Shown here: positions 1 through 5,528 of the stretch, in pieces
Layout of the letters: every line of letters begins with the position of its first letter
Numbering within the stretch: position 1 is the first letter of the stretch
Assembly (NCBI GenBank): GCA_001873945.1
Contig: MNYI01000120.1
Span: forward strand, 1-5,730
Direction: 5' to 3'
From: Candidatus Desantisbacteria bacterium CG2_30_40_21
GTDB taxonomy: Bacteria; UBA9089; CG2-30-40-21
DNA: 5,730 bases
Notes under the pieces: generated by a model
What the model was told of the DNA's origin: nothing
Database searches by the model: none
What the model saw: only the letters and a program-made list of their open reading frames with translations
Program-made: the position numbers and the translations under genes

Positions 1-115
1 TTATGACATTTGTCAAGTTGGGGTTTTTGTGTAATTTTATCGCTATTTTTGTTGTAACTCCTTGTTTTAATAGGCATATAGCTTATGCAACGCTCTCTAA
101 TATTTGGGGGATATC

Positions 116-135
116 TGTCAAGAATTATCTTGACA
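116..135. promoter_or_regulatory. Inverted repeat over the -35 box, candidate operator
   Basis: TGTCAAG (116-122) and CTTGACA (129-135) form a perfect 7-bp inverted repeat with a 6-bp AT-rich centre, and the right arm contains the -35 hexamer. A third copy of the half-site lies at 11-17: ATTTGTCAAG (8-17) is the exact reverse complement of 129-138. CTGTCAA (115-121) resembles one half of an E. coli Pho box (CTGTCAT), but the second direct half-site expected 11 bp later is absent. A binding site for a phosphate regulator is therefore inference; a dimeric repressor or activator site is equally possible. Confidence 0.45.
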
Positions 136-159
136 AATATGTGATGGTTGTAGTATACT
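130..159 (+). promoter_or_regulatory. Sigma-70-type promoter of the pst operon
   Basis: TTGACA (130-135, perfect -35) is separated by 18 bp from TATACT (154-159, five of six matches to TATAAT). Transcription would begin near 166-168 and give a leader of about 65 nt before pstS. The -10 box lies inside a perfect 12-bp palindrome, GTAGTATACTAC (150-161). It is the best promoter I see ahead of the operon. A near-consensus promoter is more than phosphate-activated genes usually need, so repression may matter here; that point is inference. Confidence 0.65.
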
Positions 160-181
160 ACTTTGTAATAGTGTTCGTAGT

Positions 182-199
182 AACCCCATTCATGGGGTT
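182..199 (+). promoter_or_regulatory. Hairpin-forming inverted repeat in the pstS leader
   Basis: AACCCCAT (182-189) and ATGGGGTT (192-199) are perfect inverted repeats separated by 2 nt. As RNA this gives a GC-rich stem, about six pairs with an ATTCAT loop. It ends about 20 nt before the pstS ribosome binding site. No T-run follows, so it is not an ordinary terminator. It could be a DNA operator, an mRNA-stabilising 5' stem or a regulatory leader element. Confidence 0.5.
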
Positions 200-231
200 G
201 AGTTCAGTTACAATCAAAAGGAAGGTGTGTT

Positions 232-1023
232 ATGTTCAAATTAGTAGTTGGTATGTTACTCTCTACGATAATCTTTGGTTGTGCCAAAAGCAATGTTGAA
301 ACGATAAATATTGCCGGGTCAACTGCTTTTCAGCCCTTTGCAGAAAAATTGGCTGAAGAGTTTATGGTTAGTCATCCGGAAATACGCATCAATGTTCAGG
401 GTGGTGGCTCAGCCGTGGGGATTCAAGCTGCCCAGACTGGTGTGGCACAGATTGGTATGGCTGATGTAGTTACCTTGCCAAAAGAGGCGGAAGGATTAAA
501 ATCCATTGTAGTGGCAAAGGACGCTATTGTTGTTATTGTCCATTCTACCAATAAAATAGATGGATTATCATTACAACAAATTCAAGGTATATTTAGCGGT
601 AAATTGAATAACTGGGGACAGGTAGGCGGAGAGAATAAAAAAATTACCCTTGTCTCACGGGAGGAAGGTTCTGGAACTCGCGATTCCTTCAGGGATCTAT
701 TATTAAAAGATACCCATCTTGCTCCAAATGCCCTTATTCAAAATTCAACCGGGGCAGTAAGGCTTATGGTCGAAACTGATTCAACTGCAATCGGCTACAT
801 CACCCATGGTGTCTTGTCACCCGAGGTAAAAGCATTAAAGATAGATGGGGTAAATCCTTCTCCTCGAAATATCAGGAAGGGTAAATATAATGTTGTCCGT
901 CCAATATTCTTGTTAACCAAAGGAGAACCAAAGGAAAGTGTCAAGGAATTTATTAACTTCATTCTTTCTCCGCAGGGACAGAAAATAATAGCAGATAATG
1001 GCTTGCTGACGGTAGTGAAGTAG
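232..1023 (+). CDS. pstS: Phosphate ABC transporter, phosphate-binding lipoprotein PstS
   Basis: Binds inorganic phosphate outside the cytoplasmic membrane and delivers it to the PstC-PstA channel. The 263-residue product starts with a short hydrophobic signal and a lipobox-like IFGC with Cys17, so it is probably cleaved and lipid-anchored; Phe at -2 is less usual. The mature part shows the family's phosphate-contact segments: AGSTAFQPF near residues 28-36, QGGGSAVGIQAAQTG near 56-70 followed by IGMAD, and the SREEGSGTRDSF segment at 142-153 with the typical SGTR. The C-terminal FILSPQGQKII is also typical. Length fits the short PstS type. The ATG at 232 has a GGAAGG site about 6 nt upstream (220-225). 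It is the first gene of the operon, directly behind the promoter. Identification is firm; anion choice of phosphate over a related oxyanion rests on family and context. Confidence 0.97.
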   Translation: MFKLVVGMLLSTIIFGCAKSNVETINIAGSTAFQPFAEKLAEEFMVSHPEIRINVQGGGSAVGIQAAQTGVAQIGMADVVTLPKEAEGLKSIVVAKDAIVVIVHSTNKIDGLSLQQIQGIFSGKLNNWGQVGGENKKITLVSREEGSGTRDSFRDLLLKDTHLAPNALIQNSTGAVRLMVETDSTAIGYITHGVLSPEVKALKIDGVNPSPRNIRKGKYNVVRPIFLLTKGEPKESVKEFINFILSPQGQKIIADNGLLTVVK

Positions 1024-1036
1024 GGAATAGTATTCC
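1024..1036. repeat. Short palindrome right after the pstS stop
   Basis: GGAATA (1024-1029), one base, then TATTCC (1031-1036) form a perfect 13-bp palindrome immediately after the pstS TAG. As RNA only four or five pairs could form, and no T-run follows. Its function is unknown. Confidence 0.35.
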
Positions 1037-1042
1037 ATGATA

Positions 1043-1183
1043 GGGGTATCTTCTACCAAATAGATCCCATAGGCAATGTCTGGATTCCTGCCGGAGTTTA
1101 CCCTCGTGGAGCTTGTCCTCGCGAAAGTGGGGAACGGGGGCAGGAATGACGCAAGGGGGTATCTTTCCCATAGGAATGATACC
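1043..1183. repeat. Composite palindromic repeat between pstS and pstC
   Basis: The core, 1084-1147, is bounded by ATTCCTGCC (1084-1092) and its exact inverse GGCAGGAAT (1139-1147) in a TGGATTC...GAATGAC setting. This matches a widespread class of bacterial intergenic palindromes (compare Neisseria dRS3, ATTCC-N-GGAAT). The core is bracketed by two split direct repeats: GGGGTATCTT at 1043-1052 and 1156-1165, and CCCATAGG at 1066-1073 and 1167-1174. The right flank folds into a hairpin of its own: GGTATC (1158-1163) pairs with GATACC (1178-1183), with TTCC/GGAA inside and a CATA loop, ending 16 nt before the pstC ribosome binding site. The 190-bp gap holds no supported gene. An open frame running from 1076 into pstC is merely translated repeat. 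Confidence 0.75.
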
Positions 1184-1213
1184 TATACCGCCAACAACCA
1201 GGAGCATTTACGG

Positions 1214-2065
1214 ATGAAATCCAGAGAAAACCTGATCCAGTTTGGATTATTAATTATAGCCCTTTCCACCATTGTTATTCTTTTACTTATTGCCCTGTTT
1301 ATCCTGAAAGAAGGGCTACCCATTATCTTAAGGGTAGGGATAAAGGGGTTTATCTGCAGCACTCATTGGTCACCACAACAGGGACAATTTGGAATATTGG
1401 CTATGATTATTGGAACAGCATGGATAACAGCTGGTGCCATTTTGGTCAGCCTTCCCTTAAGCCTTTCCTGTGCCATCTATCTTAGTGAATTCTCAACCCC
1501 TAAGGTCAGGGGTACCCTTAAACCAATAATTGAATTATTAGCCGGTATACCGTCTGTAGTTTATGGATTCATGGGTATGGTTATCCTGTTCCCCCTGATT
1601 CGCAACTACTTAGGTGGTGCAGGACCCTCTATTTTAACAGCATCCGTTATCTTAGGAATAATGATCCTGCCAACGATTACCAGTATTGCCATTGATTCCC
1701 TTCAAGCTGTGCCACATTCTTATCGAGAAGGTTCATTGTCTCTTGGTGCAACCCGTTGGCAGACAATAAGGATGGTTATTCTTCCTGCTGCCAAAACAGG
1801 TATCTTGTCAGGGATTATACTGGGTATTGGCAGGGCTGTAGGGGAAACAATGGCTGTGATCATGATCGCTGGTAATTCTGTAATAATTCCAAAATCACTC
1901 CTTGATCCGGTACGGACACTTACTGCCAATATTGCCTTAGAGATGAATTATGCTACAGGCGATCATCGTCAGGCATTATTTGCCACTGGTATTGTTTTAT
2001 TTATTACTATCATTATCCTGAATATTATTGCCCACACGATTGCCAGAGGAGGGGTAGAGAAATAA
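1214..2065 (+). CDS. pstC: Phosphate ABC transporter permease PstC
   Basis: One of the two membrane subunits forming the phosphate channel. The 283-residue protein has an N-terminal membrane helix (about 10-31), several further hydrophobic segments (about 61-90, 104-129, 138-160, 196-220) and a C-terminal one (about 254-277). The cytoplasmic EAA-type coupling loop, which docks on the ATPase, is seen at 170-191 (YREGSLSLGATRWQTI...LP). The conserved GRAVGETMAV follows at 206-215, and LLAGIPSVVYGF at 108-119 is typical of Pst permeases. The ATG at 1214 is chosen because AGGAG (1200-1204) lies 9 nt upstream and the first membrane helix follows directly. The frame stays open back to 1076, but those 46 codons fall within the repeat and look unlike PstC. 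It overlaps pstA by 1 nt (TAATG), suggesting translational coupling. Confidence 0.97.
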   Translation: MKSRENLIQFGLLIIALSTIVILLLIALFILKEGLPIILRVGIKGFICSTHWSPQQGQFGILAMIIGTAWITAGAILVSLPLSLSCAIYLSEFSTPKVRGTLKPIIELLAGIPSVVYGFMGMVILFPLIRNYLGGAGPSILTASVILGIMILPTITSIAIDSLQAVPHSYREGSLSLGATRWQTIRMVILPAAKTGILSGIILGIGRAVGETMAVIMIAGNSVIIPKSLLDPVRTLTANIALEMNYATGDHRQALFATGIVLFITIIILNIIAHTIARGGVEK

Positions 2066-2898
2066 TGCTTAAACCAATCTTCTGGGAACAAGTGATGAAA
2101 AAAATATTATTTGTAGGCACAGCCATTACAGTATTCATCCTTTTTTTCATTATCTTCTATATTCTCAAAAATGGACTGGCAGTTGTTGATATGGAATTTC
2201 TTCTCAGCTCACCCAAGGACTTTGGCCGGGCAGGTGGGATATTCCCTTGCATTGTCGGGACTATTGTTCTGTCATTAGTGGCTATCATTATTGCCACCCC
2301 TCTTGGGGTAGGAACATCTATCTATCTCAGTGAGTATACAAGAGAAAGCAAACTAACATCGATAATTAGATTCGGCACAGACTGTTTGGCTGGAATACCC
2401 TCTATTATCTTTGGCTTGTTTGGCTTTGTGCTTTTTGTTGTTTATCTTGGACTTGGATGGTCTATTCTTTCCGGAGGGCTGACCATAGCATTTATGATTC
2501 TACCAACAATTATTCGGACATCTGAGGAGGCTATTAAATCTGTGCCTGATTATTATCGTGAGGTAAGCCTATCCCTTGGTGGAACAAAATGGCAGACCAT
2601 TGTTAAGGTTGTGCTTCCCAGTGCCCTGCCGGGTATTGTTACCGGGATAATCCTTGGTGTAGCCAGAAGTATTGAAGAAACAGCTATAGTTATTTTTACC
2701 GCTGGTTCGGTATTGCGAATTCCAACATCCTTGTTTGATTCTTGCAGAACCATGTCTGTTCATTTTTACATCTTAGCCCGTGAAGGTATTTCTATGGAGA
2801 ATGCCTATGGCACAGCAACTATTCTCATTATTACTATCTTGTTAATTAACGCATTTGCCTATTGGCTGATGCATCGGTTGATGGCTAAATATTCGTAA
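2065..2898 (+). CDS. pstA: Phosphate ABC transporter permease PstA
   Basis: Second channel-forming permease, partner of PstC. The 277-residue protein has an N-terminal helix (about 13-34), further hydrophobic segments and a C-terminal helix (about 249-270). The EAA coupling loop is at 164-185 (YREVSLSLGGTKWQTI...LP) and the LAGIPSIIFGLFGF segment precedes it. After the loop, the usual R-S-I-G-E-T-A reads R201-S-I-E204-E-T-A, so a Gly is replaced by Glu. The ATG at 2065 shares its A with the pstC stop and has AGGAGGGG (2047-2054) 10 nt upstream. A second in-frame ATG at 2095 would give MKKILF and a more usual N-terminus but has a poorer ribosome site. Family identity is firm; the exact start is fairly sure. 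Confidence 0.96.
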   Translation: MLKPIFWEQVMKKILFVGTAITVFILFFIIFYILKNGLAVVDMEFLLSSPKDFGRAGGIFPCIVGTIVLSLVAIIIATPLGVGTSIYLSEYTRESKLTSIIRFGTDCLAGIPSIIFGLFGFVLFVVYLGLGWSILSGGLTIAFMILPTIIRTSEEAIKSVPDYYREVSLSLGGTKWQTIVKVVLPSALPGIVTGIILGVARSIEETAIVIFTAGSVLRIPTSLFDSCRTMSVHFYILAREGISMENAYGTATILIITILLINAFAYWLMHRLMAKYS

Positions 2899-2903
2899 GG
2901 CAG

Positions 2904-2923
2904 GACAGGCATTCCTACCTGTC
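2904..2923 (+). repeat. Hairpin in the pstA-pstB1 gap
   Basis: GACAGG (2904-2909) pairs with CCTGTC (2918-2923) across 8 nt, six nt after the pstA stop, followed by AACTTTT. The stem is short and the T-run brief, so at most a weak attenuator. The same stem in the opposite order, CCTGTC...GACAGG, recurs at 5651-5669, pointing to a genome repeat rather than a dedicated terminator. Confidence 0.5.
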
Positions 2924-2947
2924 AACTTTTCCTAAACGAGGTTAACA

Positions 2948-3703
2948 TTGGAAGATAAGATTATTATTAAAGACCTTAATCTGTATTTCGATACGCATCA
3001 TGTCTTGAAATCTATCAATCTCAATATCAAGGCAAATGAAATACTATCGATTATTGGGCCGGCAAATTCAGGCAAGACATCATTCTTACGCACATTAAAC
3101 AGACTGAATGATATTACTTCCGCGGTCAAGATATCAGGTGAGATACTGCTTGATGGAATGGATATTTATAAGAAAGGTATTTCCCTTCCTTGGCTCAGGC
3201 GAAAGGTAGGCATGGTTTTTGCTTTGCCTGTGCCCCTGCCAAGGAGTATCTTTGAAAATATAGTTTACGGACCCAGGCTAAATGGTGTTACCTCCAAGGA
3301 CAGGCTTGAGGAATTGGTAGAAAAAACATTGAAGTCTGCCTTTTTATGGGATGAGGTTAAGGACAGGCTGCATACCTCTGGCACCAAGCTTTCTGGCGGA
3401 CAACAACAGAGGCTTTGCATTGCCAGAAGTTTAGCCTTAGAACCAGAGGTTATCCTGCTTGATGAACCATGCTCCGGGCTTGACCCCTTATCTACCTCAA
3501 AGATAGAAGAGGCATTGTATGAATTAAAAAAGCAATATACCATTGTTCTGGTAACAAATAATACCAAACAAGCAGCAAGGGTTGGGGATAATGTTGCCTT
3601 TTTTCTAATGGGTGATATGATAGAATATGGCTCGTCTGAGCATATATTTACTGTGCCAAATGATAAAAGGACAGAGGATTATATTACAGGAAGGTTTGGA
3701 TGA
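2948..3703 (+). CDS. pstB: Phosphate ABC transporter ATPase PstB, copy 1 (Q-loop and H-loop altered)
   Basis: Nucleotide-binding subunit of the Pst importer, 251 residues, normal PstB length. Seen in order: Walker A GPANSGKT at 37-44; Q-loop position 92, where the usual GMVFQRPN reads GMVFALPV, so Gln is Ala; intact signature LSGGQ at 148-152, followed by QQRLCIAR; Walker B ILLDE with D172 and E173; D-loop SGLD; H-loop position 204, where VTHN reads VTNN, so His is Asn; and the PstB-typical end TEDYITGRFG. Gln to Ala needs several base changes, so it is not a single read error; His to Asn is one base. The start is TTG at 2948 with GAGGT 5 nt upstream; an in-frame stop at 2933 rules out a longer protein and no ATG lies near. 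Probably works as a heterodimer with the next gene's product. Confidence 0.95.
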   Translation: MEDKIIIKDLNLYFDTHHVLKSINLNIKANEILSIIGPANSGKTSFLRTLNRLNDITSAVKISGEILLDGMDIYKKGISLPWLRRKVGMVFALPVPLPRSIFENIVYGPRLNGVTSKDRLEELVEKTLKSAFLWDEVKDRLHTSGTKLSGGQQQRLCIARSLALEPEVILLDEPCSGLDPLSTSKIEEALYELKKQYTIVLVTNNTKQAARVGDNVAFFLMGDMIEYGSSEHIFTVPNDKRTEDYITGRFG

Positions 3704-3706
3704 AGA
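3669..3706 (+). repeat. 38-nt direct repeat, copy 1 (3' end of pstB1)
   Basis: This stretch encodes the last 11 codons of pstB1, its TGA and three further bases. It is identical to 4557-4594 at the end of pstB2. Elsewhere the two genes differ widely at the nucleotide level, even where amino acids agree. Confidence 0.9.
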
Positions 3707-3834
3707 AAGTGAAAAGTGAAAAACGAAAAGTGAAAAATAAGTAAAGAATGAAAAAAGTGAAAAGTGAAAAATTAGTTTTTCACTTTTATATGATTTTTAC
3801 CTTCACTTTTCACTTTTAAGGAAGGTTTGGATGA
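3688..3834. repeat. Palindromic insert bounded by 16-bp direct repeats between pstB1 and pstB2
   Basis: AGGAAGGTTTGGATGA occurs at 3688-3703 (end of pstB1) and again at 3819-3834 (ribosome site and start region of pstB2). The 115 bp between (3704-3818) consist of GTGAAAA units (3709, 3716, 3730, 3757, 3764) and their inverse CACTTTT (3781, 3804, 3811). Two nested perfect inverted repeats are present: a 16-bp pair at 3753-3768 and 3802-3817, and a 12-bp pair at 3760-3771 and 3776-3787 with a TTAG loop. The look is of a small non-coding palindromic element with a target duplication. The inner hairpin, being A-U rich with a T-rich right arm, might also slow or end some transcription. Confidence 0.8.
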
Positions 3835-3835
3835 T

Positions 3836-4591
3836 ATGGAATATAAAATAGAATTGGTTAATCTCTCAGTTTATTATGGTGATTTCCACGCATTAAGAAA
3901 TATAAACATGCAGATTGGAGCAAAAACCATTACAGCCTTGATAGGTCCATCCGGGTGTGGCAAATCAACCATGCTGCGAACCATTAATCGGATAAATGAG
4001 CTGATTGACGGCACCAGAATAGAAGGCAAGATATTGATTGACCAAAAAGATATCTATCATCCAAAAACTGATATACTCCAATTGCGAAAAAAGGCAGGTA
4101 TGGTCTTTCAACGCCCAAATTGTTTTCCTTTATCGGTTTATGATAATATTACCTATGGTCCAAGGGTGCATGGCATTAAAAAAAAGGCAGAATTAGACGA
4201 AATCGTTGAAAAAAGCCTGAGAGCAACATGGCTCTGGGATGAATTAAAGGAAAAAATGAAAAAATCTGCCTTAAGCCTTTCCCTGGAGTATCAGCAACGG
4301 CTTTGCATTGCCCGGGTATTGGCTCTTGGCTCAGAGATTATCCTCCTTGATGAACCATGCTCTGCCCTTGACCCTATTACTACCCTGCGTATTGAGGAAT
4401 TATTGGTTGAGCTGAAAAAAGACTACACCATTATTATTGTAACCCATAATATGCAGCAGGCAGCCAGGGTTTCAAATTATTCAGGCTATATGTTAATGGG
4501 TGAGCTTGTTGAGGTTAACGAGACATCTAAAATCTTTACCAGTCCGCAGGATAAGCGGACAGAGGATTATATTACAGGAAGGTTTGGATGA
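3836..4591 (+). CDS. pstB: Phosphate ABC transporter ATPase PstB, copy 2 (signature motif altered)
   Basis: Second nucleotide-binding subunit, 251 residues, aligning with PstB1 without gaps at about 51% identity by hand count. Seen: Walker A GPSGCGKS at 37-44; normal Q-loop GMVFQRPN with Q92; signature position 148-152, where LSGGQ reads LSLEY before the normal QQRLCIAR; Walker B ILLDE with D172 and E173; D-loop SALD; H-loop VTHNMQQAARV with H204; and the end TEDYITGRFG. The signature change spans three residues within an intact frame, so an indel error does not explain it. ATG 3836 is preferred, with AAGGAAGG (3818-3825) 10 nt upstream; a TTG at 3827 would add three residues. Its losses are the reverse of PstB1's, which suggests that the two pair in one transporter. 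Alone, a PstB2 homodimer would lack a normal signature at both sites. Confidence 0.95.
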   Translation: MEYKIELVNLSVYYGDFHALRNINMQIGAKTITALIGPSGCGKSTMLRTINRINELIDGTRIEGKILIDQKDIYHPKTDILQLRKKAGMVFQRPNCFPLSVYDNITYGPRVHGIKKKAELDEIVEKSLRATWLWDELKEKMKKSALSLSLEYQQRLCIARVLALGSEIILLDEPCSALDPITTLRIEELLVELKKDYTIIIVTHNMQQAARVSNYSGYMLMGELVEVNETSKIFTSPQDKRTEDYITGRFG

Positions 4592-4594
4592 AGA
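4557..4594 (+). repeat. 38-nt direct repeat, copy 2 (3' end of pstB2)
   Basis: Identical to 3669-3706, covering the last 11 codons of pstB2, its stop and three bases beyond. Protein constraint on TEDYITGRFG does not account for identical synonymous sites and identical bases after the stop. Confidence 0.9.
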
Positions 4595-4672
4595 TAATGC
4601 GAAAGTAAGAATGCGGAAGTAAAGGGTTGTTGGATATTGTGTTATACTTCCGCATTCTGAATTCTGCATTAT
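4594..4672. repeat. Palindromic element between pstB2 and phoU
   Basis: AGAATGCGGAAGTA (4608-4621) and TACTTCCGCATTCT (4645-4658) are perfect 14-bp inverted repeats with a 23-nt loop. An outer pair, ATAATGC (4594-4600) and GCATTAT (4666-4672), encloses them. The left arm also holds a near-perfect 14-bp tandem repeat (4596-4609 and 4610-4623, two differences). The design resembles the pstB1-pstB2 insert, with short direct units inside inverted arms, but the sequence is unrelated. No T-run follows the stem, so read-through into phoU is expected; a stability or processing role is possible. Confidence 0.75.
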
Positions 4673-4692
4673 ATTAAACAAGGAGGAGAAAA

Positions 4693-5355
4693 ATGGAAAG
4701 AGTATTTGATATTGAGCTAAAGGAATTAAGAGACAAATTAATCTACATGAGCCAGATAGGGGAGAAGATGATAGATATCAGCCTTCGTGGATTAGTTGAG
4801 AGGGATAAGGAATTAGCCAAGCAGGTTTTTGAATGTGAACAAGAGATAAACAAACTGCATATTGAGGTAGATGAGTTGTGTATAAGACTACTTGCCCTAC
4901 GACAACCAATAGCTGCTGACCTGAGGCTTATTACAGCAGCAATGAAGATAAATAGTGAGTTGGAACGAATCGGTGATCAATCTGTTAATATCTCGGAAAA
5001 TACAGCCATATATCTTGAGCATCCCCCATTAAAGCCGCTGATAGATATTCCACGCATGGTTGACATAACAAAGGAAATGGTCATTGATAGTATCACAGCA
5101 TTTGTTAATGAGGATGTAGGGTTAGCCCGTTCAGTACTTAAAAGGGATGATGATGTCGATAACTTGAATTACCAGATCTTTCGTGAGCTTCTAACATACA
5201 TGTTGTCTGATGCAACAGCTATTCATCGGGCATTATGCCTTATCCTTATCAGCCAAAACATTGAACGCATTGCTGATCATGCCACAAATATCTGTGAGGA
5301 TGTTGTCTTTATGACATTGGGGAAGGATATTAGACACCATATGGAAAAACAATGA
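4693..5355 (+). CDS. phoU: Phosphate transport system regulator PhoU
   Basis: Cytoplasmic regulator that restrains the Pst transporter and, in bacteria with PhoR-type kinases, helps signal phosphate sufficiency. The 220-residue protein has the usual two PhoU repeats, each a three-helix bundle, at about 15-105 and 118-207. Each carries the family's metal-binding E/D-rich motif: ERIGDQSVNISE at 91-102 and ERIADHATNICED at 191-203. The segment LALRQPIAADLRLI near residues 67-80 is also characteristic. It is mostly helical with no membrane segment. The ATG at 4693 has a strong AGGAGG (4681-4686) 6 nt upstream. It lies 101 bp after pstB2 behind a palindromic spacer, the expected last gene of a pst operon. 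Nothing is truncated. Identification is firm; the partner kinase is not in this window. Confidence 0.97.
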   Translation: MERVFDIELKELRDKLIYMSQIGEKMIDISLRGLVERDKELAKQVFECEQEINKLHIEVDELCIRLLALRQPIAADLRLITAAMKINSELERIGDQSVNISENTAIYLEHPPLKPLIDIPRMVDITKEMVIDSITAFVNEDVGLARSVLKRDDDVDNLNYQIFRELLTYMLSDATAIHRALCLILISQNIERIADHATNICEDVVFMTLGKDIRHHMEKQ

Positions 5356-5528
5356 GGTTGGCAATTGTGGTTGCAGGGCTTTTCCTGCTGAAGGATATGT
5401 TATCCCGCTGACAAGGGTCAAGGAATCAATGGGCTAATGTAACTACTCAGGTAAAGGAATTTACCACGGAGACACAAGGGTATACGGTAACTATTTGTAG
5501 CTATATTGGACGGAAAAAACTACGAAAT

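Noticed and set aside
115..132. Canonical PhoB Pho box
   Set aside because: Only the first half (CTGTCAA) matches; the position 11 bp later reads TATCTTG, not CTGTCA.
3..299. Open frame of 98 codons overlapping the start of pstS
   Set aside because: It runs through the promoter and leader, overlaps pstS in another frame, is rich in Val, Phe and Tyr without any motif, and has no ribosome site visible at its start at the window edge.
959..1207. Reverse-strand frame of 82 codons across the pstS-pstC gap
   Set aside because: It is mainly translated repeat plus the antisense of the pstS end; there is no family resemblance or plausible start signal.
1076..1213. N-terminal extension of PstC to an ATG at 1076
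   Set aside because: The 46 added residues translate the palindromic repeat, do not resemble PstC, and ATG 1214 has a good AGGAG site and starts just before the first membrane helix.
3760..3787. Strong intrinsic terminator between pstB1 and pstB2
   Set aside because: The 12-bp stem is almost all A-U and followed by ATATGATTTTT instead of a clean U-tract; ending transcription here would cut off pstB2 and phoU. Partial attenuation cannot be excluded.
3704..3818. CRISPR array suggested by the repeated GTGAAAA units
   Set aside because: The units are 7 bp with no regular unique spacers, and they form inverted arms; no cas genes are near.
4277..4291. Loss of LSGGQ in PstB2 as a sequencing error or frameshift
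   Set aside because: The frame is intact on both sides (ALSLS before, QQRLCIAR after), three successive codons differ, and no single indel restores GGQ.
5352..5411. Nineteen-codon frame overlapping the phoU stop (ATGA)
   Set aside because: It has a hydrophobic start but no recognisable motif and is very short. A one-base frame change would join it to a frame ending near 5437, which hints at a decayed gene, but nothing identifies it.
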